The notes under the pieces were generated by a model. The model saw only the letters and a program-made list of their open reading frames with translations. It ran no database searches and was not told where the DNA came from. The translations under genes and the position numbers were made by a program. This document shows, piece by piece, positions 8,310-16,293 of a DNA stretch of 21,467 bases. This DNA comes from CAZFVY01 sp964522665 (GTDB lineage Bacteria; Verrucomicrobiota; Verrucomicrobiia; Limisphaerales; CAZFVY01): contig CAZFVY010000117.1 of NCBI GenBank assembly GCA_964522665.1, forward strand, positions 1 to 21,467. Direction: 5' to 3'. Position 1 is the stretch's first letter. Each line of letters opens with the position of its first letter.

Positions 8310-10586
8310 TCAACGGGCCGCCGGACTCCCCTTCAGCGCCGCGGTGACGCGGTCAATTTGGGCGGCGAAGCGTTCGATGGTCTGCCCGGCGATGACGATT
8401 TGTTCGTTGGCTTCGTTCCAGTTCCGTTCTTCGATCGCCTCCCGCACGCCCGGGAGTGTCTTGACTCCGTAGCCGGTGTAAAACCCGGGCGCGTAGATGG
8501 TGTGCTGGAACCAGGGACGCCGCGGCAACCCTTCCTTTTGAATCAGCGCGCGCTCAGAATGCATGAGCAGGTCATCGAGCGTCAATTGCGTGGCGGCGGG
8601 CAGCCGCGAGCCCGACCCGGTGGTCTTCATCGCGGTGGCGCAATCGCGCGTGCTTTCTTGCAGGCGGGTCAACGCGTTCTGCAATGGCGCGAAATTCAAG
8701 TGCGGCACCTCGGCCTTCGGCGAAGGCACGACGAACACGTGCTCCGGGTCGGTCGTGAGCGCCAGCGTGTGGTCGTTGATTTCGCGATTCCGCTCGCGCG
8801 TTTCCTCGCGCAGATCATCGGTCAATTTGACGATCTCTTTGACGTAGCCGCTCAACGTGTCGGTGAAATCGGTGAACTCGAACGGCAGCACGTCGGCGTT
8901 TGCCAGGCGCAGCACGGCCCGGCCCGCGGTTTGCGAAAGGGCGATCCCGTAGTCAAAATGGGGGTCAATGAAACGGGTGAAGTGGTCGAAGGAATCATAC
9001 GCGGAGTGGTAGGAGCCGCCGACGCCTTCGCCCTCGTAACGCAGATCGAGCGAAGCGATCCCGAGATGCTGCAGGAAAGGCGTGTAGTCGGACCCGGAGC
9101 CGAGGGCGCCTAGGCGAAGGTCGGCGCGTTCCCGGGCCTCGCGTTTTTCCTCCGTCGTTCCCTTCACGATGCGGTCCGCCCGCAAACGTTCCGCGACGCT
9201 CACATGCTTCTCGGGGTCCATCACGGACCGCGCGATCTCGTTGAAGAACTTCTCGAGCGTATGCGAGCCGCCCATGCGCAGAAAACCGCGGCTGTTGTTA
9301 TCCGTGTTGACGTAGGCCACCGCTTTTTGCCGCAGCAGATCGGCGTGGGTTTCGACCCATTCCGTGCTGCCGATCAAACCCGGCTCCTCGCCGTCCCAGA
9401 CGGTGAAAACGATGGTTCGCCGCGGCCGCCAGCCGCCGCGCGCCAATTCGCCGAGCGCGCGCGCCTCCTCCATCAGGCTCACCGTGCCGCTGACGGGGTC
9501 TTCGGCGCCGGAGACCCAGGCGTCGTGGTGATTGCCCCGGATGACCCATTCGTCCGGCCGCCCCGCGCCGGGCATTTTGGCCACGATGTCGTAGGCGGGA
9601 ACGGTTTTCCACTCGAAGGCGAGCTTTAGATGAACCGTCGCCGGCCCCGGGCCGATATGATAGGTGAACGGCAACGCGCCCCGCCAGGTCTCGGGCGCCA
9701 CCGGCCCGTGCAACGCGCGCAGGAGCGGCAGCGCGTCCGCGTACGAAACCGGCAGCACCGGAATTTTTGTCAGCGTTACAGCGTCCTTGATCGCCAGGCG
9801 TTTGGCATCCTTGGTCGCCCCCACTCCGGGCGTGAGCGGATCACCGGGATAAAGCGGCATATCGACGACCGATCCCCGTTGCGCGCCGTAATCGCTCCGA
9901 AACGGCCCGCCAGGATACGTGTCGCCCTGAAAATAGCCGTCTTCATGCGGGTCGGAGTAGATGAGGCAACCGATGGCGCCGTGTTCCGCCGCCACTTTCG
10001 GTTTGATCCCGCGCCACGAACCGCCGTAGCGCGCGATCACGATTTTGCCGCGGACATCGATCCCCCGCTCCGCCAGCGCTTCGTAATCCTTGGGGATGCC
10101 GAAATTGACATACACCAGCTCGGCGGTGACGTCGCCATCGATTGAGAAAGCGTTATAAACGGGAAGCTGTTCGTCGATTTGCCGCGACGTAGCGTCTTCC
10201 TTGAGCGCCGGTTCGGCCAGGCGGGCCTTGAATTTTTCGGGCGCCAGCATTTCCACCAACCGGAATTTCGGCGTGGGAAACAGAACGTCGAACTGCTCAA
10301 TCGCCGTTTCATATCCCCAACTTTTGAACCGAGCGGCGATGAATTCCGCGTTTTCCTTGTCGTACGGCGACCCGAGATGGTGCGGGTGCGCCGTCAACTG
10401 CTTCATCCACGCCCGGAGTTGGTCCTTGTTCAGGAGCGAATCGAAGCGCGACTCCAATTCGCGCTCACGCGCGCCACCAGACGGACTGAAGCCCAGCGGC
10501 TCCGTTTCTTCAGCGGCGCCGACGACGCAAATCATCGCGGACAGGAGAACGGCGGACAATCGTGAGCGAGAGAAAGAGAGGTTCAT
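8310..10586 (-). CDS. Exported M28 family metallopeptidase, glutamate carboxypeptidase II-like
   Basis: The 758-residue product has the domain order and length of glutamate carboxypeptidase II/NAALADase: a hydrophobic N-terminal export signal (about 1-24), a PA domain inserted around 140-300 (GKIVIARYGGSWRGIK), an M28 di-zinc peptidase domain to about 590, and a C-terminal transferrin-receptor-like dimerisation domain. All expected metal ligands are present: His353 and Asp363 (GNHHDAWVSGAEDPVSG), catalytic Glu400 with ligand Glu401 (WDGEEPGLIGSTEW), Asp429 (VNTDNN) and His527 (SYHSAYDSF). It is therefore probably an active aminopeptidase or carboxypeptidase in the periplasm or outside the cell; substrate preference cannot be read. 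The start ATG is followed by a good signal sequence (SRLSAVLLSAMICVVGAAEE). It is divergent from the sialidase-fold gene across 228 bases and may be cotranscribed with the glycosyltransferase gene 91 bases downstream. Confidence 0.93.
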   Translation of the reverse strand: MNLSFSRSRLSAVLLSAMICVVGAAEETEPLGFSPSGGARERELESRFDSLLNKDQLRAWMKQLTAHPHHLGSPYDKENAEFIAARFKSWGYETAIEQFDVLFPTPKFRLVEMLAPEKFKARLAEPALKEDATSRQIDEQLPVYNAFSIDGDVTAELVYVNFGIPKDYEALAERGIDVRGKIVIARYGGSWRGIKPKVAAEHGAIGCLIYSDPHEDGYFQGDTYPGGPFRSDYGAQRGSVVDMPLYPGDPLTPGVGATKDAKRLAIKDAVTLTKIPVLPVSYADALPLLRALHGPVAPETWRGALPFTYHIGPGPATVHLKLAFEWKTVPAYDIVAKMPGAGRPDEWVIRGNHHDAWVSGAEDPVSGTVSLMEEARALGELARGGWRPRRTIVFTVWDGEEPGLIGSTEWVETHADLLRQKAVAYVNTDNNSRGFLRMGGSHTLEKFFNEIARSVMDPEKHVSVAERLRADRIVKGTTEEKREARERADLRLGALGSGSDYTPFLQHLGIASLDLRYEGEGVGGSYHSAYDSFDHFTRFIDPHFDYGIALSQTAGRAVLRLANADVLPFEFTDFTDTLSGYVKEIVKLTDDLREETRERNREINDHTLALTTDPEHVFVVPSPKAEVPHLNFAPLQNALTRLQESTRDCATAMKTTGSGSRLPAATQLTLDDLLMHSERALIQKEGLPRRPWFQHTIYAPGFYTGYGVKTLPGVREAIEERNWNEANEQIVIAGQTIERFAAQIDRVTAALKGSPAAR

Positions 10587-10814
10587 GGAAGGAAGATTTC
10601 AGAACGTGGTGGCGACACGGCCGGATTTTGACGCAGAACCGAGGGCGCATAAAGATCATTTTTTCTTCGCGAGGAATTCAAAGCGAGAAAACCTGAACCG
10701 GCGGATCGCACGGTCCAAAAAAGGTTAACCACACAAGGTTGCGGACGCCGGTAACTGACCGCCGAGTAACGCCTTGACTGCCCCGCGAACACGCCGCAAT
10801 TTCGGGCTCACGAC
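10587..10814. promoter_or_regulatory. Divergent promoter region, peptidase and sialidase-fold genes
   Basis: This 228-base spacer lies between two gene starts facing away from each other, so both promoters should be here. It has A+T-rich patches at 10650-10685 and 10715-10740. A TTGACT sits near 10776, but the hexamer 17 bases later (caattt) is a poor -10, so I do not call exact boxes. No convincing ribosome binding site precedes either start. Confidence 0.4.
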
Positions 10815-12071
10815 ATGGCCGCCAACCCGCTGAAGCCCCTCTCTCGCGCCGCCGCCCTCCCCGCCATCCTGATGGCGTTGACGTCGATCAGTGGGCTAAT
10901 TGCCGACGACGCCGCGGAATCGGCTCGCCCCGATTGGTCATCCGTGCCGGGAATTGTCATCGACCACAGTCCCGCCGCGACGCGGCAATACGTCGGTTCG
11001 CCCAGCCTGGCCGTTTTGCCCAATGGCGAGTATATCGCCGGTCACGATTGGTTTGGTCCCGGCAGCTCAAACAATCGCACGGCGCTGTTCCGGTCCCGCG
11101 ACCGCGGCCAGAGCTGGAGTCGAATCGTCGAGTTGGAAGGCCAGTGGTGGTCGAGCTTGTTTTTCCATCGCGGCGCCTTGTATCTCCTCGGCACGAGCGG
11201 TGAAAATGGTCTTTGCGTCATCCGTCGGTCGAACGACGGCGGCCAGACCTGGACCACGCCGCGGGACGCGAGTTCCGGCCTGCTGCTCGGTGATGGACGC
11301 TATCACTGCGCCCCGGTACCCGTGGTCGAACACGCGGGCCGGCTGTGGCGCGGAATGGAAGACGCGATGGGGCCAGACGGTTGGGGCGGCCATTTCAACG
11401 CCTTCATGATGTCGGCGCCGGTCGGCGTGGATTTGCTGCAAGCGACGAACTGGACGTGCAGCGTTCGCCTCGGCCGTGACCCGGCCTGGCTAAGCGGAAA
11501 TTTCGGCAGCTGGCTCGAAGGGAACGCGGTCGTCACGCCCGAGGGAAAGGTCGTCGATTTCCTGCGCGTTGATTATCGCCCGCCCGGGGAGAAAGCCGCG
11601 CTGATCGCGATCAGCGATGACGGCCGGCGGGCCACGTTTGACGCCCGGACCGATTTTATCGATTTTCCCGGCGGCGCGAAGAAATTCACGATTCAGTATG
11701 ACCCGCGCAGCCGCTTCTATTGGTCGCTGTCGAACTATGTCCCGGAACGCGAGCGCGGCCCCGACCCATCCCATATTCGCAACACGCTGGCGTTGGTGAG
11801 TTCGCCGGACCTTCGGAATTGGCGCGTTCGTTCAATCGTTCTCCACCACCCCGACCCGGAAAAACACGGATTTCAGTATGTCACCTGGCAGTTCGACGGC
11901 GACGATTTGATCGCCCTCAGCCGCACCGCGTACGACGACGGCTTCGGCGGCGCGCACAACCAGCACGACGCCAATTTTCTGACGTTTCATCGGGTGCGTG
12001 GATTTCGGGACGCGTCGCCGGACAAACTGCCGGCCGAGTTGCGCGAATTGCTCCCACGCGACCGAAAATAA
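10815..12071 (+). CDS. Exported sialidase-fold (Asp-box/BNR repeat) protein
   Basis: The 418-residue product begins with an export signal (AALPAILMALTSISGLIA, about 13-30). It carries two clear Asp-box motifs, SRDRGQSW (94-101) and SNDGGQTW (139-146), which cap the blades of sialidase-type beta-propellers. Later blades are recognisable by pattern (VVTPEGKVVDFLRVDY; WQFDGDDLIALSRTAYDD). Verrucomicrobiota and Planctomycetota carry many such secreted propellers, often annotated as exo-alpha-sialidase. I could not verify the complete GH33 active site (Arg triad, Tyr/Glu pair), so glycosidase activity is only possible; another glycoside hydrolase specificity or a binding role is equally open. It is divergent from the M28 peptidase gene and convergent with the sigma factor gene, with 118 bases between stops. 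The ATG at 10815 is the first that includes the signal peptide. Confidence 0.8.
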   Translation: MAANPLKPLSRAAALPAILMALTSISGLIADDAAESARPDWSSVPGIVIDHSPAATRQYVGSPSLAVLPNGEYIAGHDWFGPGSSNNRTALFRSRDRGQSWSRIVELEGQWWSSLFFHRGALYLLGTSGENGLCVIRRSNDGGQTWTTPRDASSGLLLGDGRYHCAPVPVVEHAGRLWRGMEDAMGPDGWGGHFNAFMMSAPVGVDLLQATNWTCSVRLGRDPAWLSGNFGSWLEGNAVVTPEGKVVDFLRVDYRPPGEKAALIAISDDGRRATFDARTDFIDFPGGAKKFTIQYDPRSRFYWSLSNYVPERERGPDPSHIRNTLALVSSPDLRNWRVRSIVLHHPDPEKHGFQYVTWQFDGDDLIALSRTAYDDGFGGAHNQHDANFLTFHRVRGFRDASPDKLPAELRELLPRDRK

Positions 12072-12189
12072 GCGCCCACTCCGGCCATGCCTCGGTCGGC
12101 GCCGCGCGGAAGCGAGCAGGGCGACGCCCCTTATCGCAGACCGCATCCCCGAAGCATCCGCGCGGCTGTCGCGCGCCACGCAATCCGCC

Positions 12190-13725
12190 TTAGTTGGGAC
12201 CGGCCAAATCGTTCAAAAGATTCAATTCGGCGGTCAGGGAGAGATCGACGGAAGCTCCATCCGCCGAGAGTCGGGGAACGAGATTGAAGGTCGGCCCGAT
12301 TGGCACGGGATTGGCCGCGCCGGGCACCGTTTTGTAGTCAACCACCTGGACTTGCGCCTGTCGGCCGTCGCCGGTCGAGACGCGGGGCGACGAGAGCAGA
12401 TCCACCCCGGGCGTTGATTCCCCCAGCTTGACGAGCGCGTTGGCCTCATCGATCGACATGATTCTTTGCGCGGAGGTCTCGCGCGCCGTGGCCGCGAGCG
12501 CTTCGATTCCCGCGCTGGTAAAGAACTCGTCCGGCGCCTCAAGGATTCGACACTGAAGTTCAACTGAGGTATCGCCGGGACTGAACTGCGGTGTTACCAA
12601 CACCAACGCCCGCTTGCCCGGTTGAGTTGACCAGCCGCCGGTGAGAAGCGTTTGGCGGGACCCCAGATTGGCCTGGACCGAAGCCACAAAATGACTAACC
12701 GACGGGGGCCACGCGGGTTCGGCCGGATCGACCGCTTCGGCGGCGGGCGGAACCGCGTTCGAGGCGGTGGCCAGGTTTTGGCGCAACCGAGCAACCTCGC
12801 CCCGCAGCCGCAGCAGTTCGCCGTGTTCCTTCCGCCAACGGGCCAATTCCTCGCCGGTCGGTTGCGTCGCCTTCGCGTCGGTCTCGGACGCGGGGTTGGC
12901 GAACGCGCGTTCCACGCGGGCGCGGAGCCGGGCGTTTTCCGCTTCGAGTTGGCCGAGCGCCCGGCGTTGGCCCAACCAGGCCCCGCCCAGGCCGCCCAGG
13001 ATAATCAACGTGGTCAAACCCAGCTTTAGATTTGTGGCATGCATAAAGGTGAACGAGGTCCAACTCAGGCCAGCTCCCGCGGTGGCGCCCGCGATGGCCG
13101 TCGCGGCCAACCCGGCGCCCAGCCCCGCGGGCGCCGCAGTAGCCGCCTGACAGAGGAGCGCCGCGGAGAGCAGCGCCGTCGAGAGCGTGACGCCCCGTCG
13201 CCGCAGGTCACGCCGCAGTTTATCCAGCGCCCGCTCGACCCGCATGCGGGCGGCGTTTTCCTTCAGGCCGAGCGCGGCGCCGATTTCGCGCAGTTCCTTG
13301 CCTTCGAAATAGCGCAGGAGGACGGCCTCGCGATCCGGCTGGTTGAGTCTGCCCACGGCGGCGTCCAAAAGCGGCCGTAACTGCGCCCAGGTCGAGTCTT
13401 CCGCGCCCGCTTCCTCGTGCATCCTAAGAGCCTTTTGTTCGCGCGCTTGGCGGCGGGCGTGTGCGCGCGCCGCCTTCGCCGCCGCGAACCGGGCGCTCGT
13501 ATGGAGCCAGCCAACCAGCCCATCGCGGCGCCAGAGATGTCCGGACTTGCGCGCCAAATCGGTGAACACGGCCTGGGCGACGTCCTCGGCCACGCCAGGG
13601 TTTCCGCCCGCGACCCGGAGCGCCACCGCATAGACGAGATTGAGATGACGATCGACCAGCTCCGCAAAGGCGGTTTCGGAACCTTCCTGCGCGTACCGGC
13701 GCAACAATTCGGCATCGGGCGTCAT
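12190..13725 (-). CDS. ECF-type sigma factor fused to membrane anchor, coiled coil and secretin-like domain
   Basis: Residues 1 to about 172 are a complete ECF sigma-70 module: region 2 at about 12-80 (AFAELVDRHLNLVYAVALRV, VAEDVAQAVFTDLARK) and region 4 at about 120-172 (LNQPDREAVLLRYFEGKEL, then helix-turn-helix IGAALGLKENAARMRVERAL). Hydrophobic stretches follow at about 181-197, 199-219 and 234-251 (LKLGLTTLIILGGLGGAW). Two coiled-coil stretches come next (about 256-275 and 292-320), then a conserved segment (LLTGGWSTQPGKRALVLVTP) and a C-terminal part like the secretin core (VDLLSSPRVSTGDGRQAQV; PTFNLVPRLSADGASVDLSL). The sigma part should bind core RNA polymerase in the cytoplasm while the remainder lies in the periplasm. 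That topology is inference. At 511 residues it is more than twice the usual ECF length. It is divergent from the YfhO pair across 189 bases. No separate anti-sigma gene is next to it. Confidence 0.88.
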   Translation of the reverse strand: MTPDAELLRRYAQEGSETAFAELVDRHLNLVYAVALRVAGGNPGVAEDVAQAVFTDLARKSGHLWRRDGLVGWLHTSARFAAAKAARAHARRQAREQKALRMHEEAGAEDSTWAQLRPLLDAAVGRLNQPDREAVLLRYFEGKELREIGAALGLKENAARMRVERALDKLRRDLRRRGVTLSTALLSAALLCQAATAAPAGLGAGLAATAIAGATAGAGLSWTSFTFMHATNLKLGLTTLIILGGLGGAWLGQRRALGQLEAENARLRARVERAFANPASETDAKATQPTGEELARWRKEHGELLRLRGEVARLRQNLATASNAVPPAAEAVDPAEPAWPPSVSHFVASVQANLGSRQTLLTGGWSTQPGKRALVLVTPQFSPGDTSVELQCRILEAPDEFFTSAGIEALAATARETSAQRIMSIDEANALVKLGESTPGVDLLSSPRVSTGDGRQAQVQVVDYKTVPGAANPVPIGPTFNLVPRLSADGASVDLSLTAELNLLNDLAGPN

Positions 13726-13734
13726 AATCCGTAC

Positions 13735-13746
13735 GTGCTATAACAC
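13735..13746. promoter_or_regulatory. Short palindrome just upstream of the sigma factor gene
   Basis: GTGCTATAACAC is a near-perfect palindrome (10 of 12 positions) with a TATA-like centre, only 9 bases from the sigma factor start codon on its reading strand. Its place suits an operator or core promoter element of a near-leaderless gene. The assignment rests on symmetry and position alone. Confidence 0.3.
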
Positions 13747-13914
13747 CCGCTCAACCATTCGACCGCACAAAAATCTTCTTCACCATGTCTCTCGGCGCGG
13801 AGCCAATTGAACGCCGGCTCCGGTAAAATCCGCACCGAACAAGCACGGCGCAGAAAGCCCGGCTCAAGCGAATTTTCTTGGGTTGGGCGGGCCTTGTGAC
13901 AGATTGGCGCGGCA

Positions 13915-16293
13915 ATGAGCTTTGGGTCGCGCGCCAACGCCAACGACCGCGCCGAATCGGCGGCGAGCGATTGGCTTACGCCGGGGAAGTTTTCAGCCCT
14001 GCTCGGCCTCCTGATCTTCGCCGCTTATCCGGACGTCATTCTCGGTCAACAAACCTTTTTTTATCGGGACTTCGGCGTCTTCGGCTACCCGCTCGCCTTC
14101 CATCATCGGGAAAGCTTCTGGCGGGGCGAACTGCCGCTCTGGAACCCGCTCAGCGCTTGCGGCCTGCCGTTCCTGGCGCAGTGGAATTCGCTCACGCTTT
14201 ATCCGTTTTCGCTGATTTATCTCCTCCTGCCGCTTCCGTGGTCACTCGGTTGGTTCTGTCTTGGGCACCTGTTTCTGGCGGGCTTGGGCATGTATTGCCT
14301 GGCTCGACGCTGGTCGGGAAACGACTTTGCCGCGGGCGTGGCCGGCGTCGCGTTCGCGCTGAACGGCCTGACGCTGCACAGCCTGATGTGGCCCAATAAT
14401 ATCGCGGCGCTTGGCTGGATGCCGTGGGTTGTCTTGACCGCCGAACGGGCCTGGCGGAAGGGCGGCAAAGCTCTGCCCGTGGCCGCGTTGGTCGGCGGCA
14501 CGCAGATGCTGGCCGGCGCGCCGGAAATTATTTTGTTCACGTGGACTCTGGTCGGCACGCTGTTTTTGGCCGACCGAATTACGGAATGGCTCGGACGCTC
14601 TGCCCCGCCGAATTCGGCCGACACAACCTCGTCCGCCCGCGATGCCCTCGCGGCTCCCGGCCAAAGTGGCTGGCGCGCGGCGCGGCGCTTTTCGACCCTC
14701 GTCGCCTGGGTCGCGAGCCTCGCGGCGGCGCAACTGTTACCGTTCCTCGAGTTGCTGCGGCATTCCCAACGCGATCAGAATTTCGCAACCGACCAATGGC
14801 CGATGCCGGGCTGGGGCTGGGCGAATTTTTTGGTCCCGCTCTTTCACTGCACGAAATCGTTGCAAGGGGTCTATTCGCAGGATGACCAACAATGGACCTC
14901 GTCTTACTACGCCGGCGTCGGCGCGCTCGCTCTGGCCATTTTGGGCGCCTGGCGGGCGGGGGAGTGGCGGGCGCGCTGGCTGACGATCGTCTTGATCCTC
15001 GGCGCGTTTCTCGCGCTCGGCGACCACGGCGGCGTCTATACTCTCGCTAAACGGGTGGTTCCGGGAATCGGCTTTGCCCGCTATCCAATCAAGTTTGTCG
15101 TCCTCGTCATCTTCGCGCTGCCGCTGCTGGCCGCCTATGGAATTTGCCGCTGGGAAACGGCGTCCGAGAGCCGGGCGCGCGCGGCGCGGACATTGTTTGC
15201 CGTAGGCGTGATGTTATGCGCGTTCATCTGCATTATCGTCGCGTGGTCCGTCTGGCGGCCGGCGCCGCGGGAAGAATGGCGGGTGACACTGGCGAGCGGC
15301 GCCAGCCGCGCAATCATATTGACGCTCTTCCTCGCCGGACTCTGGCTCAAACGGCGGGCGTTGGAACCTCGTCACGCGCGTTGGATCGGATTGGCCTTGG
15401 TCGGCTGGGTCGGGGTCGATGCCCTGACGCACGCGCCCCGGCAGAATCCAACGATTCGCCCCGACGCGTTGGCGCCCGGCTTAACCCACCTTGACCCACG
15501 CCCGCGCACCGGAGAATCCCGCGCGATGGTCAGCCGGGCCGCGCGCGCCTTTTTTGGTTACGCCTCCAGCGCCGATCCGCTGACGTATTACCTCGGAATC
15601 CGCCAAGCCCTCTTCTCGAACTGCAACCTGCTCGACGGAGCGCCGAAGGTGGACGGCTTCTATTCGCTCTATTTGCGGGAAGAGGCGCAAACTCGAGCGT
15701 TGCTCTACGCCGCAACTAATGGCGCGCCGAGCGGTCTGGCCGATTTTCTCGGGATCAGCCAGGAAAGCGCCCCAACGAACTTCATGAAATGGTCGCCGCG
15801 CCCGAACTGGCGCCCGGTAACCACCGCGGGGCAACGTCCGATTTTCCAACCGCCCGGTGAGATACTGAAGGCGCTGATCGCTCCGAGCTTCGACGGTCGC
15901 GCGCTGGTCTATCTGCCGCCGGAAACCCGCGCGGCGGTCGGCGTGACGAACGCCTCGAACGCCAGAATTACGGACGTTTCGTTTGGTGACCAAAGGTTAC
16001 GGTTCGGCGTCGAAGCCCAAGAGCCGAGCATGGTCGTCATCGCCCAAACATTTTACACGCCCTGGCAGGCGTCGGTCGATGGCCACCCGGTTCCGCTCTG
16101 GCGGGCCAATTATGCCTTTCAGGCGCTGCAAGTTCCCGGAGGTCACTCGACCGTCGAGCTGGCGTACCGCGATCGCTGGTTCATGGCTGGGGCCACCATC
16201 TCTTTAACCGCGTTGACGATCAGTTTCGCCGCCTTCGTTGGCCGTCGGCCCGTTAGAGGGACCCGGACGGCCGCCCCTGAGCCGCCGACGTGA
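13915..16293 (+). CDS. YfhO-like GT-C membrane glycosyltransferase, first paralogue
   Basis: This 792-residue polytopic inner-membrane protein matches the YfhO family (B. subtilis YfhO glycosylates lipoteichoic acid using a lipid-linked sugar). Its N-terminal half has about ten or more membrane segments. The first extracytoplasmic loop has FFYRDFGVFGYPLAF with the GT-C-type acidic residue Asp52, then WRGELPLWNPLSACGLPFL. A periplasmic C-terminal region shows the family signature FYTPWQASVDGHPVPLWRA followed by NYAFQALQVPGGHS, and a last membrane segment (MAGATISLTALTISFAAFV). In a Gram-negative host the acceptor is more likely a surface glycan, lipid or protein than teichoic acid; this is inference. 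The ATG at 13915 lacks a clear Shine-Dalgarno. Its stop overlaps the start of the next gene by four bases, so the two form an operon. Confidence 0.85.
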   Translation: MSFGSRANANDRAESAASDWLTPGKFSALLGLLIFAAYPDVILGQQTFFYRDFGVFGYPLAFHHRESFWRGELPLWNPLSACGLPFLAQWNSLTLYPFSLIYLLLPLPWSLGWFCLGHLFLAGLGMYCLARRWSGNDFAAGVAGVAFALNGLTLHSLMWPNNIAALGWMPWVVLTAERAWRKGGKALPVAALVGGTQMLAGAPEIILFTWTLVGTLFLADRITEWLGRSAPPNSADTTSSARDALAAPGQSGWRAARRFSTLVAWVASLAAAQLLPFLELLRHSQRDQNFATDQWPMPGWGWANFLVPLFHCTKSLQGVYSQDDQQWTSSYYAGVGALALAILGAWRAGEWRARWLTIVLILGAFLALGDHGGVYTLAKRVVPGIGFARYPIKFVVLVIFALPLLAAYGICRWETASESRARAARTLFAVGVMLCAFICIIVAWSVWRPAPREEWRVTLASGASRAIILTLFLAGLWLKRRALEPRHARWIGLALVGWVGVDALTHAPRQNPTIRPDALAPGLTHLDPRPRTGESRAMVSRAARAFFGYASSADPLTYYLGIRQALFSNCNLLDGAPKVDGFYSLYLREEAQTRALLYAATNGAPSGLADFLGISQESAPTNFMKWSPRPNWRPVTTAGQRPIFQPPGEILKALIAPSFDGRALVYLPPETRAAVGVTNASNARITDVSFGDQRLRFGVEAQEPSMVVIAQTFYTPWQASVDGHPVPLWRANYAFQALQVPGGHSTVELAYRDRWFMAGATISLTALTISFAAFVGRRPVRGTRTAAPEPPT

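Noticed and set aside
8358..10145. Several plus-strand open frames opposite the M28 peptidase
   Set aside because: The minus frame carries all the metal ligands of the peptidase; the plus frames show no domain.
10776..10805. Possible sigma-70 promoter with TTGACT
   Set aside because: The hexamer 17 bases downstream (caattt) matches the -10 consensus at only two positions.
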